Assembly (NCBI GenBank): GCA_002238685.1
Contig: MPMV01000005.1
Span: forward strand, 93,257 to 157,256
Length of the DNA: 64,000 nucleotides
Reading direction: 5' to 3'
Source: a bacterium EF100-94H03 bin56
Lineage (GTDB): Bacteria; Pseudomonadota; Alphaproteobacteria; SP197
The notes beneath the pieces were generated by a model, which saw nothing but the letters and a program-made list of their open reading frames with translations, searched no databases and was not told where the DNA came from. Each line of letters opens with the position of its first letter. The first letter of the stretch is position 1. Of the stretch, positions 34,124 through 43,400 are shown in pieces. The position numbers and the translations under genes were made by a program.

Positions 34124-35269
34124 CTACATGCCGGAACGGCCAACCCACTTGTTGGAACTGTACGTCTCGCCGAAACCGTCGGCAGCCAGCGACATGATGA
34201 GACTGTTGTCGATGCCGTCTTCGGCCGTCGGTGTGTTGTCGGTCACGCCGGCCTCGTGATAGACCGAGGCGAAGATGTCCCAGGTCGAGTTCAGATAACC
34301 GGCCTCGCAGTCCTCACCGCCAAACATCTGACCCCAGTTGCTCGGCTCATCGGGAGGCGGCGGTGCCCCTTCCGGAATGCTGGCGCACATTGGTACGCCG
34401 CCTTCGACGCCGATCGCACCGAGATTCTGGTTGATGTTGAGCATCACGGTTCCCTGCTGGGTGATCTCGACGTCCTCGACCGGCCAGTCCAGTCCCCGGG
34501 CCACGATCTCGTTGCCTTCCGCCGGATTCTCCTTCCACCAGTTCACGGCCTCGAACCATGAACGCAGCAATTCTCTGGCCACATCCGGTTTTTCGGCCAT
34601 CCAGGTCGTGTTGCAGGCGATGGAGTCGGAAATCAGGCCGCGTTCCCAGGTGCCGTCCGTACGACTGCTCTTGAAGAGATAGGAGTCCTCGCGTTCCTGG
34701 GACTGCGTGGAAAACGGGATGAAGTTGACATCGATGTCGAGGGCTCCACTGACGAAGGCGGCGGTCGCATCCTGGGGCAGCATGATCTTGTGCTCCGCGG
34801 CATCGAAGTCCATGCCCGCTCGCTTGAGGGTCAGCAACATCCACATGTGGTTGAGAAAGCCGTAGTCAGCGGCATAGGAACGTCCGTCAAAGTCCTCCAC
34901 GGACTGGATATCGGACGCCACAACCATCTCGTCAAGCCCGTAGGACATCAGCGGCACCGCCACATGCCTCACCGGGATCCCGGCGGCATGGGCGACGACG
35001 GTGGAGTCCATAGTCGTCATCATGCACTGAAGGTGACCGGTGGAGAGTCCGGCGTTTCGCGCCGTGATGTCTTCAATAATCTGCACCTCGAGATCGATGC
35101 CTTCAGCCATTTCCTTTTCCTGGACGATAAACCAGGGTCCATAGACAGAGACAGGAATGAGGGTAACGGTCACGTCCTCCGCCGCGCGCAGGGGGCTTCC
35201 CGCAGTCAGCGCGACCGCCACCAGCAGGCCGGCAAAGAGACCGGTTCCACGCCTTATTAATCCTTGCAT
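34124..35269 (-). CDS. ABC transporter substrate-binding protein (NitT/TauT type)
   Basis: A periplasmic binding protein of 381 residues from the ATG at 35269 (GGGAGG site). The start at 35302 that overlaps the ATPase stop is less likely because it would lengthen the signal peptide. The signal sequence is LIRRGTGLFAGLLVAVALTA ending near RAAED. The mature part shows the SsuA/TauA-like fold: VSVYGPWFIVQEKEMAEGID, then TGHLQCMMTTMDSTV. The C-terminal 100 residues, including Pro-rich PEGAPPPPDEPSNWG, are longer than in SsuA. The ligand is not deducible, though the divergent Mo hydroxylase hints at a small organic compound. Confidence 0.87.
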   Translation of the reverse strand: MQGLIRRGTGLFAGLLVAVALTAGSPLRAAEDVTVTLIPVSVYGPWFIVQEKEMAEGIDLEVQIIEDITARNAGLSTGHLQCMMTTMDSTVVAHAAGIPVRHVAVPLMSYGLDEMVVASDIQSVEDFDGRSYAADYGFLNHMWMLLTLKRAGMDFDAAEHKIMLPQDATAAFVSGALDIDVNFIPFSTQSQEREDSYLFKSSRTDGTWERGLISDSIACNTTWMAEKPDVARELLRSWFEAVNWWKENPAEGNEIVARGLDWPVEDVEITQQGTVMLNINQNLGAIGVEGGVPMCASIPEGAPPPPDEPSNWGQMFGGEDCEAGYLNSTWDIFASVYHEAGVTDNTPTAEDGIDNSLIMSLAADGFGETYSSNKWVGRSGM

Positions 35270-35298
35270 GCCATGTTTCCTCCCTTGGTAGACCTTGT

Positions 35299-36102
35299 TC
35301 ATTTCTGCTGGATCTCCTCGCGCATCATGGCGAAGAGCTGACGTTCGAGGTCAACGTAACCGGGAAGCGCCAGCATTTCCTCCTTGCGCGGGATACGCCG
35401 TCCCTCCTTGAACGACACCGGGATGTCTGCCTTGATTCGCCCGGGTGATCGGGTGAAGAAAATAATTCGATCCGATAGATAAATGGCTTCCTGTATGTCA
35501 TGAGTGACGGTGACCACCGTGGTGTTCTCGCGTTCGATGATCTCGATCATCATTTCCTGCATTTCCCAGCGCACCTGGGCATCGAGAGCGCCGAAGGGTT
35601 CATCCATCAACAGCACGCCCGGGTTCTGCGCCAGGGTGCGGGCGATCGCCACGCGCTGTTTCATGCCCCCCGAGAGGCTCGCCGGATAGGAATCGCCGAA
35701 ATCATCGAGATGGACCAGCGTCAGAAACTCATCAGATCGTCGACTGCGTTCTTGCCGCGACAGCCCCATGATCTTCATGCCGTACTCGATGTTCTTGCGG
35801 GCTGTCAGCCATGGGAACGACGTATAGGCCTGGAAGATCATGCCGCGGTCGGGACCGGGGCCGGTGATGGGTTTGTCAAAGATCGTGAGGTCGCCCATCG
35901 AGGGGTATTCGAGGCCGGCGATCATGCGCAGCATGGTCGTCTTGCCACATCCCGAAGGGCCAATGAAGCAGACGATCTCGTTTTCCCGCAACTCCATCGA
36001 GACGTCGTCGACAGCGGTGAAGGTGCCGCCAAGATACTGCCGCGTGACATTGCTCGCCGTGATCGCCGTGCGTGATAGCGTCTGATCACCCGGCATGGTC
36101 AT
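35299..36102 (-). CDS. ABC transporter ATP-binding protein (NitT/TauT type)
   Basis: A 267-residue importer ATPase. Walker A is GPSGCGKTT (residues 48-56), the Q-loop is MIFQAYTSFPWLT, the signature is SLSGGMKQR, Walker B is VLLMDEPFGALD, and the switch is VTHDIQEA. The TauB/SsuB-like sequence matches its neighbours. It overlaps the permease stop by four bases (ATGA), and its own stop precedes the binding-protein gene. Confidence 0.94.
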   Translation of the reverse strand: MTMPGDQTLSRTAITASNVTRQYLGGTFTAVDDVSMELRENEIVCFIGPSGCGKTTMLRMIAGLEYPSMGDLTIFDKPITGPGPDRGMIFQAYTSFPWLTARKNIEYGMKIMGLSRQERSRRSDEFLTLVHLDDFGDSYPASLSGGMKQRVAIARTLAQNPGVLLMDEPFGALDAQVRWEMQEMMIEIIERENTTVVTVTHDIQEAIYLSDRIIFFTRSPGRIKADIPVSFKEGRRIPRKEEMLALPGYVDLERQLFAMMREEIQQK

Positions 36103-36950
36103 TCACCGCGCTCACGATTCCATGGAAAGGCGTAACGGGCAGCGAGACGGAACAGGATGTCCGTTGCCACGCCAAGGATGCCGATGGTGAGAATCCCGGC
36201 CATGATTATGTCGACCTTGAGGAACCTGCCAGCGCGCATCATGACAGCACCGATGCCGTCCGATGCAGCGACGATCTCGGCGATGACAAGGTAGGTCCAG
36301 CCCACGGCGATCATGTTGCGCATGGAATCGACCACGGCTGGCGCCACCGCCGGAACCACGACCTCGGTGACCACCCGGCGTCGTCCGGCACCCATGGTGA
36401 GTGCCGCCTCGATCAGCTCCGGCTGCACCGCTTTCGTATTGTCGAGAATGAGCGCCACCAGGAAAAAGATGACGCCGAGCACCAGCAGGGCCAGCTTTTG
36501 CGTGTCCGTCGGGCCGAACCACACCAGGAGCAGGGGAATGAAGGAGGCCGCGGGCAGATAGCGGAAGGCGGAGATGGTCGGATTGAGAAGCGCCCGCAGT
36601 CTCATGAAACAGCCCATGGCGATGCCGAGCGGAACAGCGATCAGGCATGCCGCAAAGAAGCTGGCGAAGATGCGAAAGCAACTCTTGAGAATGTCGGCAA
36701 TGTAGTCCTTTTCCACGATAAGGGTGATGAGAGCGCCCAGGACTTCCTGGGGCGCCGGCAGGAACCTCTGGCTCTCTTCCGGGGTGATGTAGTGGCCGAC
36801 TTCCCAGATGATGAAGAATCCGGTTGCCCCTGCGAGACCCAGCAGGAGGCTGGTTCTGCCGGATAGCACGGTGCGCAGCTCGAAGAGCGATACACTGCGC
36901 CTGGCGACCTGATTCACATCCTCGCCATTGCGCCTTCGCAGCCTGATCAT
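36099..36950 (-). CDS. ABC transporter permease (NitT/TauT type)
   Basis: A 283-residue inner-membrane permease with about six membrane segments. The EAA-type loop is seen in ELIEAALTMGAGRRRVVTEV, followed by VVPAVAPAVVDSMRN. It matches the SsuC/TauC family. It is the first gene of the minus-strand operon permease-ATPase-binding protein-amidohydrolase. The promoter should lie in the 168-base divergent region shared with the molybdenum hydroxylase operon at 37119, which suggests joint regulation. Confidence 0.92.
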   Translation of the reverse strand: MIRLRRRNGEDVNQVARRSVSLFELRTVLSGRTSLLLGLAGATGFFIIWEVGHYITPEESQRFLPAPQEVLGALITLIVEKDYIADILKSCFRIFASFFAACLIAVPLGIAMGCFMRLRALLNPTISAFRYLPAASFIPLLLVWFGPTDTQKLALLVLGVIFFLVALILDNTKAVQPELIEAALTMGAGRRRVVTEVVVPAVAPAVVDSMRNMIAVGWTYLVIAEIVAASDGIGAVMMRAGRFLKVDIIMAGILTIGILGVATDILFRLAARYAFPWNRERGE

Positions 36951-37118
36951 GCCGGGTCCCGATCGCCCGGGCGCACACTACCCATGGATGTGTCCTCCCC
37001 GCAGGCGTGACGATATCAACAGTCGCACATGCCGATCAAGGAGCGATGCCGACACCTTGAATTAAACGGACCGATATGCGGGAATAGTTCATCTGCAGCC
37101 GGATCCGGGAGAAACCCG

Positions 37119-38000
37119 GTGATCAGACAGTTCGACTATCTGCGCCCCGACAGCATCGATGCGGCGATCACCATGAAATCCCGTCATGGCGAGCGCGCCC
37201 GCTACTGGGCGGGCGGTACCGACCTGATGCTCCAGTGGCGTCGAGGAGAGGTGATGGTCGACCACTGCATCGATCTGACACACCTCACCGGGCTCGACGG
37301 TATCGAGGCGTTTCCGGGTGAAATCAGGATCGGGGCGATGGCGACCCTCGATGACCTCGACCGTGCCACCTCGATGCATCCTGTCATGGAAGCACTTGGT
37401 GATACCGCGCGGTTGATGTGCACGAAGCAGACCCGCACCCTTGCCACTGTTGGCGGCAACATGTGCAATGCCTCGCCAGGCGCGGATCTTTCGCCGCTCT
37501 TTGTGGCGCTTGAGTCCCACTGCCTGATCCAGGGTCCGAACGGTCGGCGCGAGGTTTCGATGGAGGATTTCCTCACCGGCGTGAACACGACGGATCTGGG
37601 CGCGGAAGAACTGTTGTGTACCATTGTCGTGCCGGTGCCGCAGGCGCGACGCGAAGCAAGCTATCGCAGGGTTGCCCGCACGGTGGTCGACATTGCCCTG
37701 GTGAGTGCGGCGGTGTCGTTGACCGCTGACGCCGGCACCGTCACGGACGCGCGCATTGCGCTTGGTTCCGTGGCGCCGATTCCGGTGCGCGTGACGGAAG
37801 GTGAGAAGGTTCTTGCCGGCAGGTCCCTGGATGACATTGGCGCGGGGCACCTCGAAGAAGCCGCTGGCCATGCCGCGACTGTCGCGCGACCGATCTCGGA
37901 TGTCCGTGCCGGCGCCGGCTACCGGGCACGGATGTGTCCTGTACTTGTCCGTCGTGCTCTCGCTGATGCATTGGGGCGGCTTGGAGGACACGAGGGATGA
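37119..38000 (+). CDS. CO-dehydrogenase-like FAD subunit (CoxM type)
   Basis: Medium FAD-binding subunit of a xanthine-oxidase-family hydroxylase. The start is a GTG at 37119 with GGGAGA upstream; an in-frame ATG at 37029 lacks a site. FAD motifs are YWAGGTDLML and ATVGGNMCNASPGADLSP, both standard for CoxM/CutM. The family usually runs 280-300 residues and this is 293. It overlaps the Fe-S subunit by four bases and transfers electrons from the Fe-S clusters to an acceptor. Confidence 0.92.
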   Translation: MIRQFDYLRPDSIDAAITMKSRHGERARYWAGGTDLMLQWRRGEVMVDHCIDLTHLTGLDGIEAFPGEIRIGAMATLDDLDRATSMHPVMEALGDTARLMCTKQTRTLATVGGNMCNASPGADLSPLFVALESHCLIQGPNGRREVSMEDFLTGVNTTDLGAEELLCTIVVPVPQARREASYRRVARTVVDIALVSAAVSLTADAGTVTDARIALGSVAPIPVRVTEGEKVLAGRSLDDIGAGHLEEAAGHAATVARPISDVRAGAGYRARMCPVLVRRALADALGRLGGHEG

Positions 38001-38482
38001 TACGCATGACCGTCAATGGCCGGACCGTCGATCTTGATGCGAAACCACACGAGCGTCTTTGTGATCTCCTGAGACGCGCTCTTGGACTCTATGGTGTGCG
38101 TGTGTCGTGCAGCGAGGGGGAATGCGGTTCCTGCACGGTGATCATGGATGACGAACCCGTCACGTCCTGCCTTGTCCTCGCCATGCAGGCCGAAGGCCGC
38201 GAGATCGTGACCATTGAGGGGCTTGGCAACGAGGACAACCTCCATCCGATCCAGGAGGCCTTTATCGAGGAACAGGGGTTCCAGTGCGCGTTCTGCACAC
38301 CGGGTTTCATCATGGCCGCCAAGGCATTCCTCGACGAGAATCCAGATCCGACAGAAGCAGAGGCCGCCATGGCCATGAGCGGAAACATATGCCGTTGCGG
38401 CGCTTATCCCTACATCGTGCAATCTGTCATGAATGCGGCAGCGCGGCTGAGGGAAGGGGGGTCGGTTTCAAACACCGGTTGA
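37997..38482 (+). CDS. CO-dehydrogenase-like [2Fe-2S] subunit (CoxS type)
   Basis: Small iron-sulfur subunit of 161 residues. First cluster ligands are C38, C43, C46 and C58; second cluster ligands are C97, C100, C132 and C134 (FQCAFCTPG and ICRCGAYP). It starts inside the FAD-subunit stop (ATGA) and precedes the molybdenum subunit by 16 bases, so the medium-small-large order of cox operons is kept. Confidence 0.94.
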   Translation: MIRMTVNGRTVDLDAKPHERLCDLLRRALGLYGVRVSCSEGECGSCTVIMDDEPVTSCLVLAMQAEGREIVTIEGLGNEDNLHPIQEAFIEEQGFQCAFCTPGFIMAAKAFLDENPDPTEAEAAMAMSGNICRCGAYPYIVQSVMNAAARLREGGSVSNTG

Positions 38483-38498
38483 CCAGGGGAGAGAGACG

Positions 38499-40865
38499 AT
38501 GGCAGCAGCAACTGAAGCAGCGGGACACCGGTCTGCCTGGAGGGTCGCCGGCAAGGGCATTCCCGTGAAGGATGCCCGGGAAAAAGTCACGGGTTCACTG
38601 AAATACGCTGTCGATCTTGAAGTCCAGGGCATGGTGCACGGCAAGATCCTGCGCAGTCCCCATGCTCACGCTCGCATCATCTCCATCGACACCACCAGGG
38701 CCGAGGCACTCCCCGGTGTACTCGGCGTCGTCACCCATCACGATACTCCCCAGAATGTCTGGGAGAACGCCTGGTTCAACTATCGCGGCAAGATTCTCGA
38801 CGGAATCGCCCGCTTTCACGGAGACGACATGGCGGCGGTGGCCGCCGTCAGCGAGGACGTTGCAGAAGCGGCGCTCGAACTCATCGATGTCGAGTACGAG
38901 GTTCTCGATGCGGTCTTTGATCCGGAAGCGGCGATGCAGCCCGAGGCCCCGCAAGTACGCGAGGAGGGCAACCTTCGTGATCCCTATGTCGTCAAGTGGG
39001 GAGATGTCACGAAGGGGGCTGAGGAGGCGGATTTCATCGTCGAGACCGAGATCCGCTTTGCCAGCCAGCAAATGGCGCCGCTGGGCCGCAATGCCTGTAT
39101 CGCCGAATGGAACGGCGACCGTGTGACCTTGTGGACCTCGTCGCAGACACCGTCGGAACTGCGTGACGGCATCCACGAGGCCTTCGGCATTCCGCTCAGC
39201 CGGGTCCGTGTCATCGCACTGCCGTCGGGAAGTTCGTTCGGCAACTGGTGGAGCGCCAACTTCATGCTCATCACGGCCCTGCTCGCCCGCAAGGTGCGCA
39301 AGCCGGTCAAGATCGAGCTTTCCAACGAGGAGTGCATGGCGACGGTGAAGCGCCGGCACATAGAAATCTCCCGGGGTCGCATGGGATGCCGCAACGATGG
39401 CACCCTGACCCTGGCGGAGTTCGACCACATCATCGACAACGGTGGTTATGGCTTCAAGGATGATGTCGGTTTTTTCTGTGTCGACAACTGGGGCCGCGCT
39501 GAACACGGACACTATGCCATTCACGGCGTCAACACGAACCTCCTGACTGCGGGCTGCATGCGTGCGGTTGGTGATGTGACCCTGGGCTCGGTCGTGGAGA
39601 GGGTGGCCGACATGTGCGCCATTCGTCTCGGCATGGATCCGGTGGAGTTCCGTCTGAAGAACCAGATCAAACCTGGCGAGCGGCTGCGCATGCAGCACAG
39701 CCGGCAGTACATGAAGGGATCGCTCGAGCAGTATCTCGAGGGAATTCCCGAAGAAGACAGGCAGGCGTGGCCGAAGCTCTTTCACCTGTCGAGTGGTTCC
39801 ACGGATGAAATCCTGCGCAAGGGTGCCGAAGCCTTCGACTGGTCGTCGAAGTGGAAGGGCTGGGGCGTGCCCTATGCCGTGGACGGGCCCAGGCGCAGGG
39901 CCGTTGGTGTCGGCACAGGGGCCCATGTCTGCGGTGTCGAATTCGAGGGCAATGTCTCGGCCGTGGTGCGCATCAATCCGGATGGAAGCGCCAAGGTTCA
40001 CTGCGCTGTTGGCCGGCAGGGCCAGGGAAGCGAGACAACCCAGGCACAGGTGGCGGCGGAAGAACTCGGCATTCCGTTCGACAAGGTGGAAATCGAGACC
40101 GGTGACACCGATTCCTGCCCCTGGAGTCACGGTTCGCTGGCCAGCAACACCATGTACCGAGTCGGTTGGGCGACACGCGCCGCAGCCAGTGACGCCAAGC
40201 GCCAGTTGCTGGACATTGCCGGCAGGGAATTCTTCGACTCGCCCCGCCACGAACTTGATGTGGTCGACGGTGTCATCTGCTCCAGGGACCCCAACAAGCG
40301 GAACATCCGAATCACGGTTGAGGAGGCGCTCAATCACTTCCGTGGCACCGACGCGCTGGGTCAGGCATCGTCGATCACCGGCAGACCGCAAGGTCCCATG
40401 CCGCCGGCCAGCACGTTCGCCAGGCACTTCGCGGCGCACTTTGCGGATGTCGAGGTCGACATCGAGACCGGTGAGATCAAGTTGCTGGATTTCCTGGCGA
40501 CCCAGGACAGCGGCACGATCATGAACCCCCAGGTGATGAAGAACCAGATGATCGGTGGCGCTATCTGCGGGGCGGGATTCGCCATCTATGAGGCGCTGTC
40601 CTTTGACGACGATGGCCGGATCCTCAATGCCAATCTTCTCGACTACAAGCTCTTGCGGGCAGCCGATTTCCCGCTGCGCGGTGAGGTGATCTACGGTGAC
40701 TCCTACGACCCGGTGGGACCCTTCGGCGCCCGCAGCGCCGGGGAAGCACCCGCGGCGGCATCCGGACCGGCCATTGCCCAGGCTGTCTACAATGCAGTCG
40801 GCACCTGGGTCGACATGCCCATGACTCCCGAAAACGTCGTCACGGCACTCGACACCCTGCACTGA
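38499..40865 (+). CDS. CO-dehydrogenase-like molybdopterin subunit with atypical active-site loops
   Basis: Catalytic subunit of 788 residues. It has the aldehyde-oxidase a/b hammerhead domain at the N-terminus and the Mo-pterin domains after it; motifs seen are ASQQMAPLGRNACIAEW, GRQGQGSETTQAQVAAEELG and RSAGEAPAAASGPA. In the last, the Glu is in the place of the catalytic Glu of GVGExG. The loop that is AYRCSFR or AYRGAGR in CO dehydrogenases is here TAGCMRAVGDV, and the usual GGGFGxK is SGSSFGNWWSA. It is therefore not a true CO dehydrogenase. With the divergent importer and amidohydrolase, I infer a hydroxylase for an imported small or heterocyclic molecule. Confidence 0.9.
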   Translation: MAAATEAAGHRSAWRVAGKGIPVKDAREKVTGSLKYAVDLEVQGMVHGKILRSPHAHARIISIDTTRAEALPGVLGVVTHHDTPQNVWENAWFNYRGKILDGIARFHGDDMAAVAAVSEDVAEAALELIDVEYEVLDAVFDPEAAMQPEAPQVREEGNLRDPYVVKWGDVTKGAEEADFIVETEIRFASQQMAPLGRNACIAEWNGDRVTLWTSSQTPSELRDGIHEAFGIPLSRVRVIALPSGSSFGNWWSANFMLITALLARKVRKPVKIELSNEECMATVKRRHIEISRGRMGCRNDGTLTLAEFDHIIDNGGYGFKDDVGFFCVDNWGRAEHGHYAIHGVNTNLLTAGCMRAVGDVTLGSVVERVADMCAIRLGMDPVEFRLKNQIKPGERLRMQHSRQYMKGSLEQYLEGIPEEDRQAWPKLFHLSSGSTDEILRKGAEAFDWSSKWKGWGVPYAVDGPRRRAVGVGTGAHVCGVEFEGNVSAVVRINPDGSAKVHCAVGRQGQGSETTQAQVAAEELGIPFDKVEIETGDTDSCPWSHGSLASNTMYRVGWATRAAASDAKRQLLDIAGREFFDSPRHELDVVDGVICSRDPNKRNIRITVEEALNHFRGTDALGQASSITGRPQGPMPPASTFARHFAAHFADVEVDIETGEIKLLDFLATQDSGTIMNPQVMKNQMIGGAICGAGFAIYEALSFDDDGRILNANLLDYKLLRAADFPLRGEVIYGDSYDPVGPFGARSAGEAPAAASGPAIAQAVYNAVGTWVDMPMTPENVVTALDTLH

Positions 40866-41347
40866 GGCACGGTTCCCACGAGGCGAGGGACCCCTCAGTC
40901 ACGCTGTAATCCCGGATCCAGCGTCCGGACTGCGGCGCTGACCGCTGCCCCCGATCGCCGGACCATTGCCGGGGCGGATCGAAGCGGTTCCGGACAATCA
41001 GCTCTACGTCCCGCGCACAGGCTGCCCGCCGGATCTGGTCAACCGGCTCATCCGTCTCGCCCATGTCCCAGAACCCTGCTTCTACAGCGTCAGGCGATGC
41101 GGCCCCCCTCGACATCCGCCGTATGCTGATATCCTTGAAGTCGTGCTTGGCGCGCAGCACTTCCATGAAACAATGCGGTTCACGGAATGGTCATGCAGCC
41201 GGAACCCGGCACCGGATCAGCCCGCCTCTCCGGCAGGATCGTCATATCCAGAGAGATGGCTGCGCGTAGCCGTTGAGAGTCCGCGAAGAAGTGTAACAGG
41301 CCGCACCGCAATCCGGTCTGGTGCCCGGGCGAGATGCCACATGCGTC
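40866..41347. other. Gap with no supported gene
   Basis: About 480 bases after the molybdenum hydroxylase operon. Frames on both strands are short and motif-free. It separates the metabolic operon from the DUF4143 / broken-helicase segment and could mark an old insertion boundary, although no terminal repeats were seen. Confidence 0.35.
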
Positions 41348-41386
41348 TTGACTCCCAATTGTCAGTTCATTGACTCCCAATTATCA
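41348..41386 (+). repeat. Two direct repeats upstream of the DUF4143 ATPase (candidate operator)
   Basis: TTGACTCCCAATTGTCA (41348-41364) and TTGACTCCCAATTATCA (41370-41386) differ at one base and recur every 22 bases, about two turns of the helix. They end 42 bases before the ATPase start. The spacing and the TTGACT core fit tandem binding of a regulator on one DNA face. This is an inference from position. Confidence 0.6.
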
Positions 41387-41428
41387 TGCTGTACCTTTCC
41401 AATCGACGGGAACCGGAGCGTGGCACGC

Positions 41429-42649
41429 ATGTACGAGCGGCTACTGGAACGCAAGATAGGAGAGGCCCTTTCGGACACGCCGGTCGTCCTGATCGTGGGG
41501 CCGCGTCGGGCGGGCAAGACCACGCTCGTCCGCAAGATCGGGGGAACGGACCGCGCCTATACCACGCTTGACGATCAATCGACGCTTGACGCTGCGCAAT
41601 CCGATCCGGCCGGATTCGTGCGCGGTTTGAATGAGGCAACCATCGATGAGATCCAGCGTGCCCCCGAGCTTCTTCTGGCGATCAAGAAGTCTGTGGATGA
41701 AGGCTATCGGCCCGGTCGGTTCCTGCTGACAGGTTCGGCTAATGTCATGACCTTGCCTCGGGTCGCGGAGAGCCTGGCGGGTCGTATTGAAACCCTTCGG
41801 ATGCTGCCGCTGGCGCGCGCCGAAGTCGAGGCCACGGAACCGACATTCCTCGACCGAGTGTTCGCAGGGAAGCTTCGGGGCACCCGGCAAGCGACCGTCG
41901 GTGACGAGCTGGTCAGGGTCGCGTTGGCGGGCGGGTTCCCCGAGGCCCTGGCACGGGAAAGCGAGCGGCGGCGGCAGAGCTGGGCCCGATCCTGGCTGGC
42001 GTCTGTTCTCACACGCGATCTGAGAGACATCGCCGAGATCGAGAAACTGACCGAACTGCCAAAATTCGTCCGGTTGCTGGCGGAGCACTCAGGAAAGCTG
42101 GTCAACTATTCGCGGTTTGGTTCCGGCATCGGTGTCAGCCACAAGACGAGCCAGCGATATGTCAGCCTGCTGGAACAGGTCTTCGTCGTTGCCACATTGC
42201 AACCCTGGTACACAAACGCCCTGAAGCGGATCGTGAAGACGCCCAAACTGCATTTCCTCGACTGCGGTCTGCTCGCTGGCGCGCGCGGATTGACCTTCGC
42301 CCGGCTGAAGGCGGATCACGGAGAATTCGGCGGCCTCCTCGAGAGCTTCGTGTTCTCGGAAATTCTGAAACTGATGACGGCGTCGGATTTGCAACTGACG
42401 CCCTATCATTTCCGGGACCAGGGGATGCGCGAAGTGGACATTGTTCTGGAGCGCGATGACGGCATGATCGCCGGAATCGAGATCAAGGCATCCGCAACCG
42501 TGAGGTCCGGCGACTTCATGGGACTCCGGACCCTGGCCGAAGCGTGCGGGGAGCGTTTCAGCTACGGCGTCATCCTCTATGACAGCACTGAACTGGTGCC
42601 GTTCGGTGACAGGATGGTGGCGGCGCCGCTGTCATGCCTCTGGGCATGA
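41429..42649 (+). CDS. AAA ATPase with DUF4143 domain
   Basis: A 406-residue protein with an AAA_14-type ATPase domain: Walker A GPRRAGKTT (residues 24-32), TIDEIQRAPELLLAIKKSVD (Walker B region) and FLLTGSANVM (sensor). A DUF4143 C-terminal half (LHFLDCGLLAGARGL, then VDIVLERDDGMIAGIEIKAS) has a nuclease-like fold that may be degenerate. I chose the ATG at 41429, about 10 bases after GGAG. Such proteins are widespread, highly variable between strains and without a settled role. The tandem repeat upstream and the broken helicase downstream suggest an accessory module. Confidence 0.87.
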   Translation: MYERLLERKIGEALSDTPVVLIVGPRRAGKTTLVRKIGGTDRAYTTLDDQSTLDAAQSDPAGFVRGLNEATIDEIQRAPELLLAIKKSVDEGYRPGRFLLTGSANVMTLPRVAESLAGRIETLRMLPLARAEVEATEPTFLDRVFAGKLRGTRQATVGDELVRVALAGGFPEALARESERRRQSWARSWLASVLTRDLRDIAEIEKLTELPKFVRLLAEHSGKLVNYSRFGSGIGVSHKTSQRYVSLLEQVFVVATLQPWYTNALKRIVKTPKLHFLDCGLLAGARGLTFARLKADHGEFGGLLESFVFSEILKLMTASDLQLTPYHFRDQGMREVDIVLERDDGMIAGIEIKASATVRSGDFMGLRTLAEACGERFSYGVILYDSTELVPFGDRMVAAPLSCLWA

Positions 42650-42891
42650 AGGAAGCGAAGCGGACTTTCCGACGGCCCGGAATGGCTGATGGTGCGATGG
42701 GCCACGGATCGGCAAGGATCAAGAGTGGCTTGTTGGAGGAGAACACCGTCTCGTCACGACGGCGCATCCACAGCAAGGATGTCCCCATCGTTGCTGTGGC
42801 TGACGCGGGCGCCAGACGCCTTCACCGAGTCGTTGGCCACTTGACGGACCAACGTAAGTCTATCGGTGTCTACATGGTTCGGGAATGATCG

Positions 42892-43400
42892 ATGCGGATG
42901 ACAGCGATCATCGCGGCACTGCGGTTGTTGGCAAGTTGTCTCAGGCCTTTCGCAAGGACTCTCGTACCGTCTTCCAGACATGCCCGCCCGGACACTTCGC
43001 ATCCAATGCCCGGACCCTTGCCGACTACACCGTACGATGGCGTCTTGCACCCGGAACCACCGCAGGCGGCAATTACTCCCCTTGACGGCTCGGGCAAACG
43101 AGATGGGCCTTCTGGTGATCAACCAGAGGAAGGGCTGCCAGGCGATGCATCTCCACCTGCGTCCCCATCCGATCCCGCTCTGCCCGAACACAACTCCCCT
43201 CCATCGCGTCTGGATGTCGAAAATCAGCCTGCTTCTGTTTCCTCAGAAGCCGAGCCCGGCGGGTCGGCCGCGGACGTCTTACCGGCGGATGACGATGAGC
43301 AACACTCTCATCCCGAGACCGTCGAGGAACCGGAATCTGGCGAACCAGACGATGTCGCCGCGGGTAGCGCGGGCACAGAGTATTCACCGAACACGGAAAG
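42892..43400 (+). other. Acidic proline-rich open segment, unassigned
   Basis: One frame beginning with ATG at 42892 encodes, from about residue 40, a strongly acidic Pro/Ser/Glu-rich stretch (for example SVSSEAEPGGSAADVLPADD, then HSHPETVEEPESGEPDDVAA). This looks like a disordered region of a real protein. Near 43400 the frame loses that character, and a different frame takes over with helicase sequence. It may be the disordered part of a rearranged gene, possibly the broken helicase itself or an earlier neighbour. No domain is recognisable. Confidence 0.3.

Noticed and set aside
38595..40862. 755-residue open frame on the minus strand
   Set aside because: It is the exact antisense shadow of the Cox-type molybdenum subunit. 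It has no domain motifs and reads as a low-complexity His/Val/Gly mix.
42980..43359. Start of the long plus frame before the helicase remnant
   Set aside because: The translated part is basic and motif-free, while another frame there has coding character; it is therefore not the helicase N-terminus.
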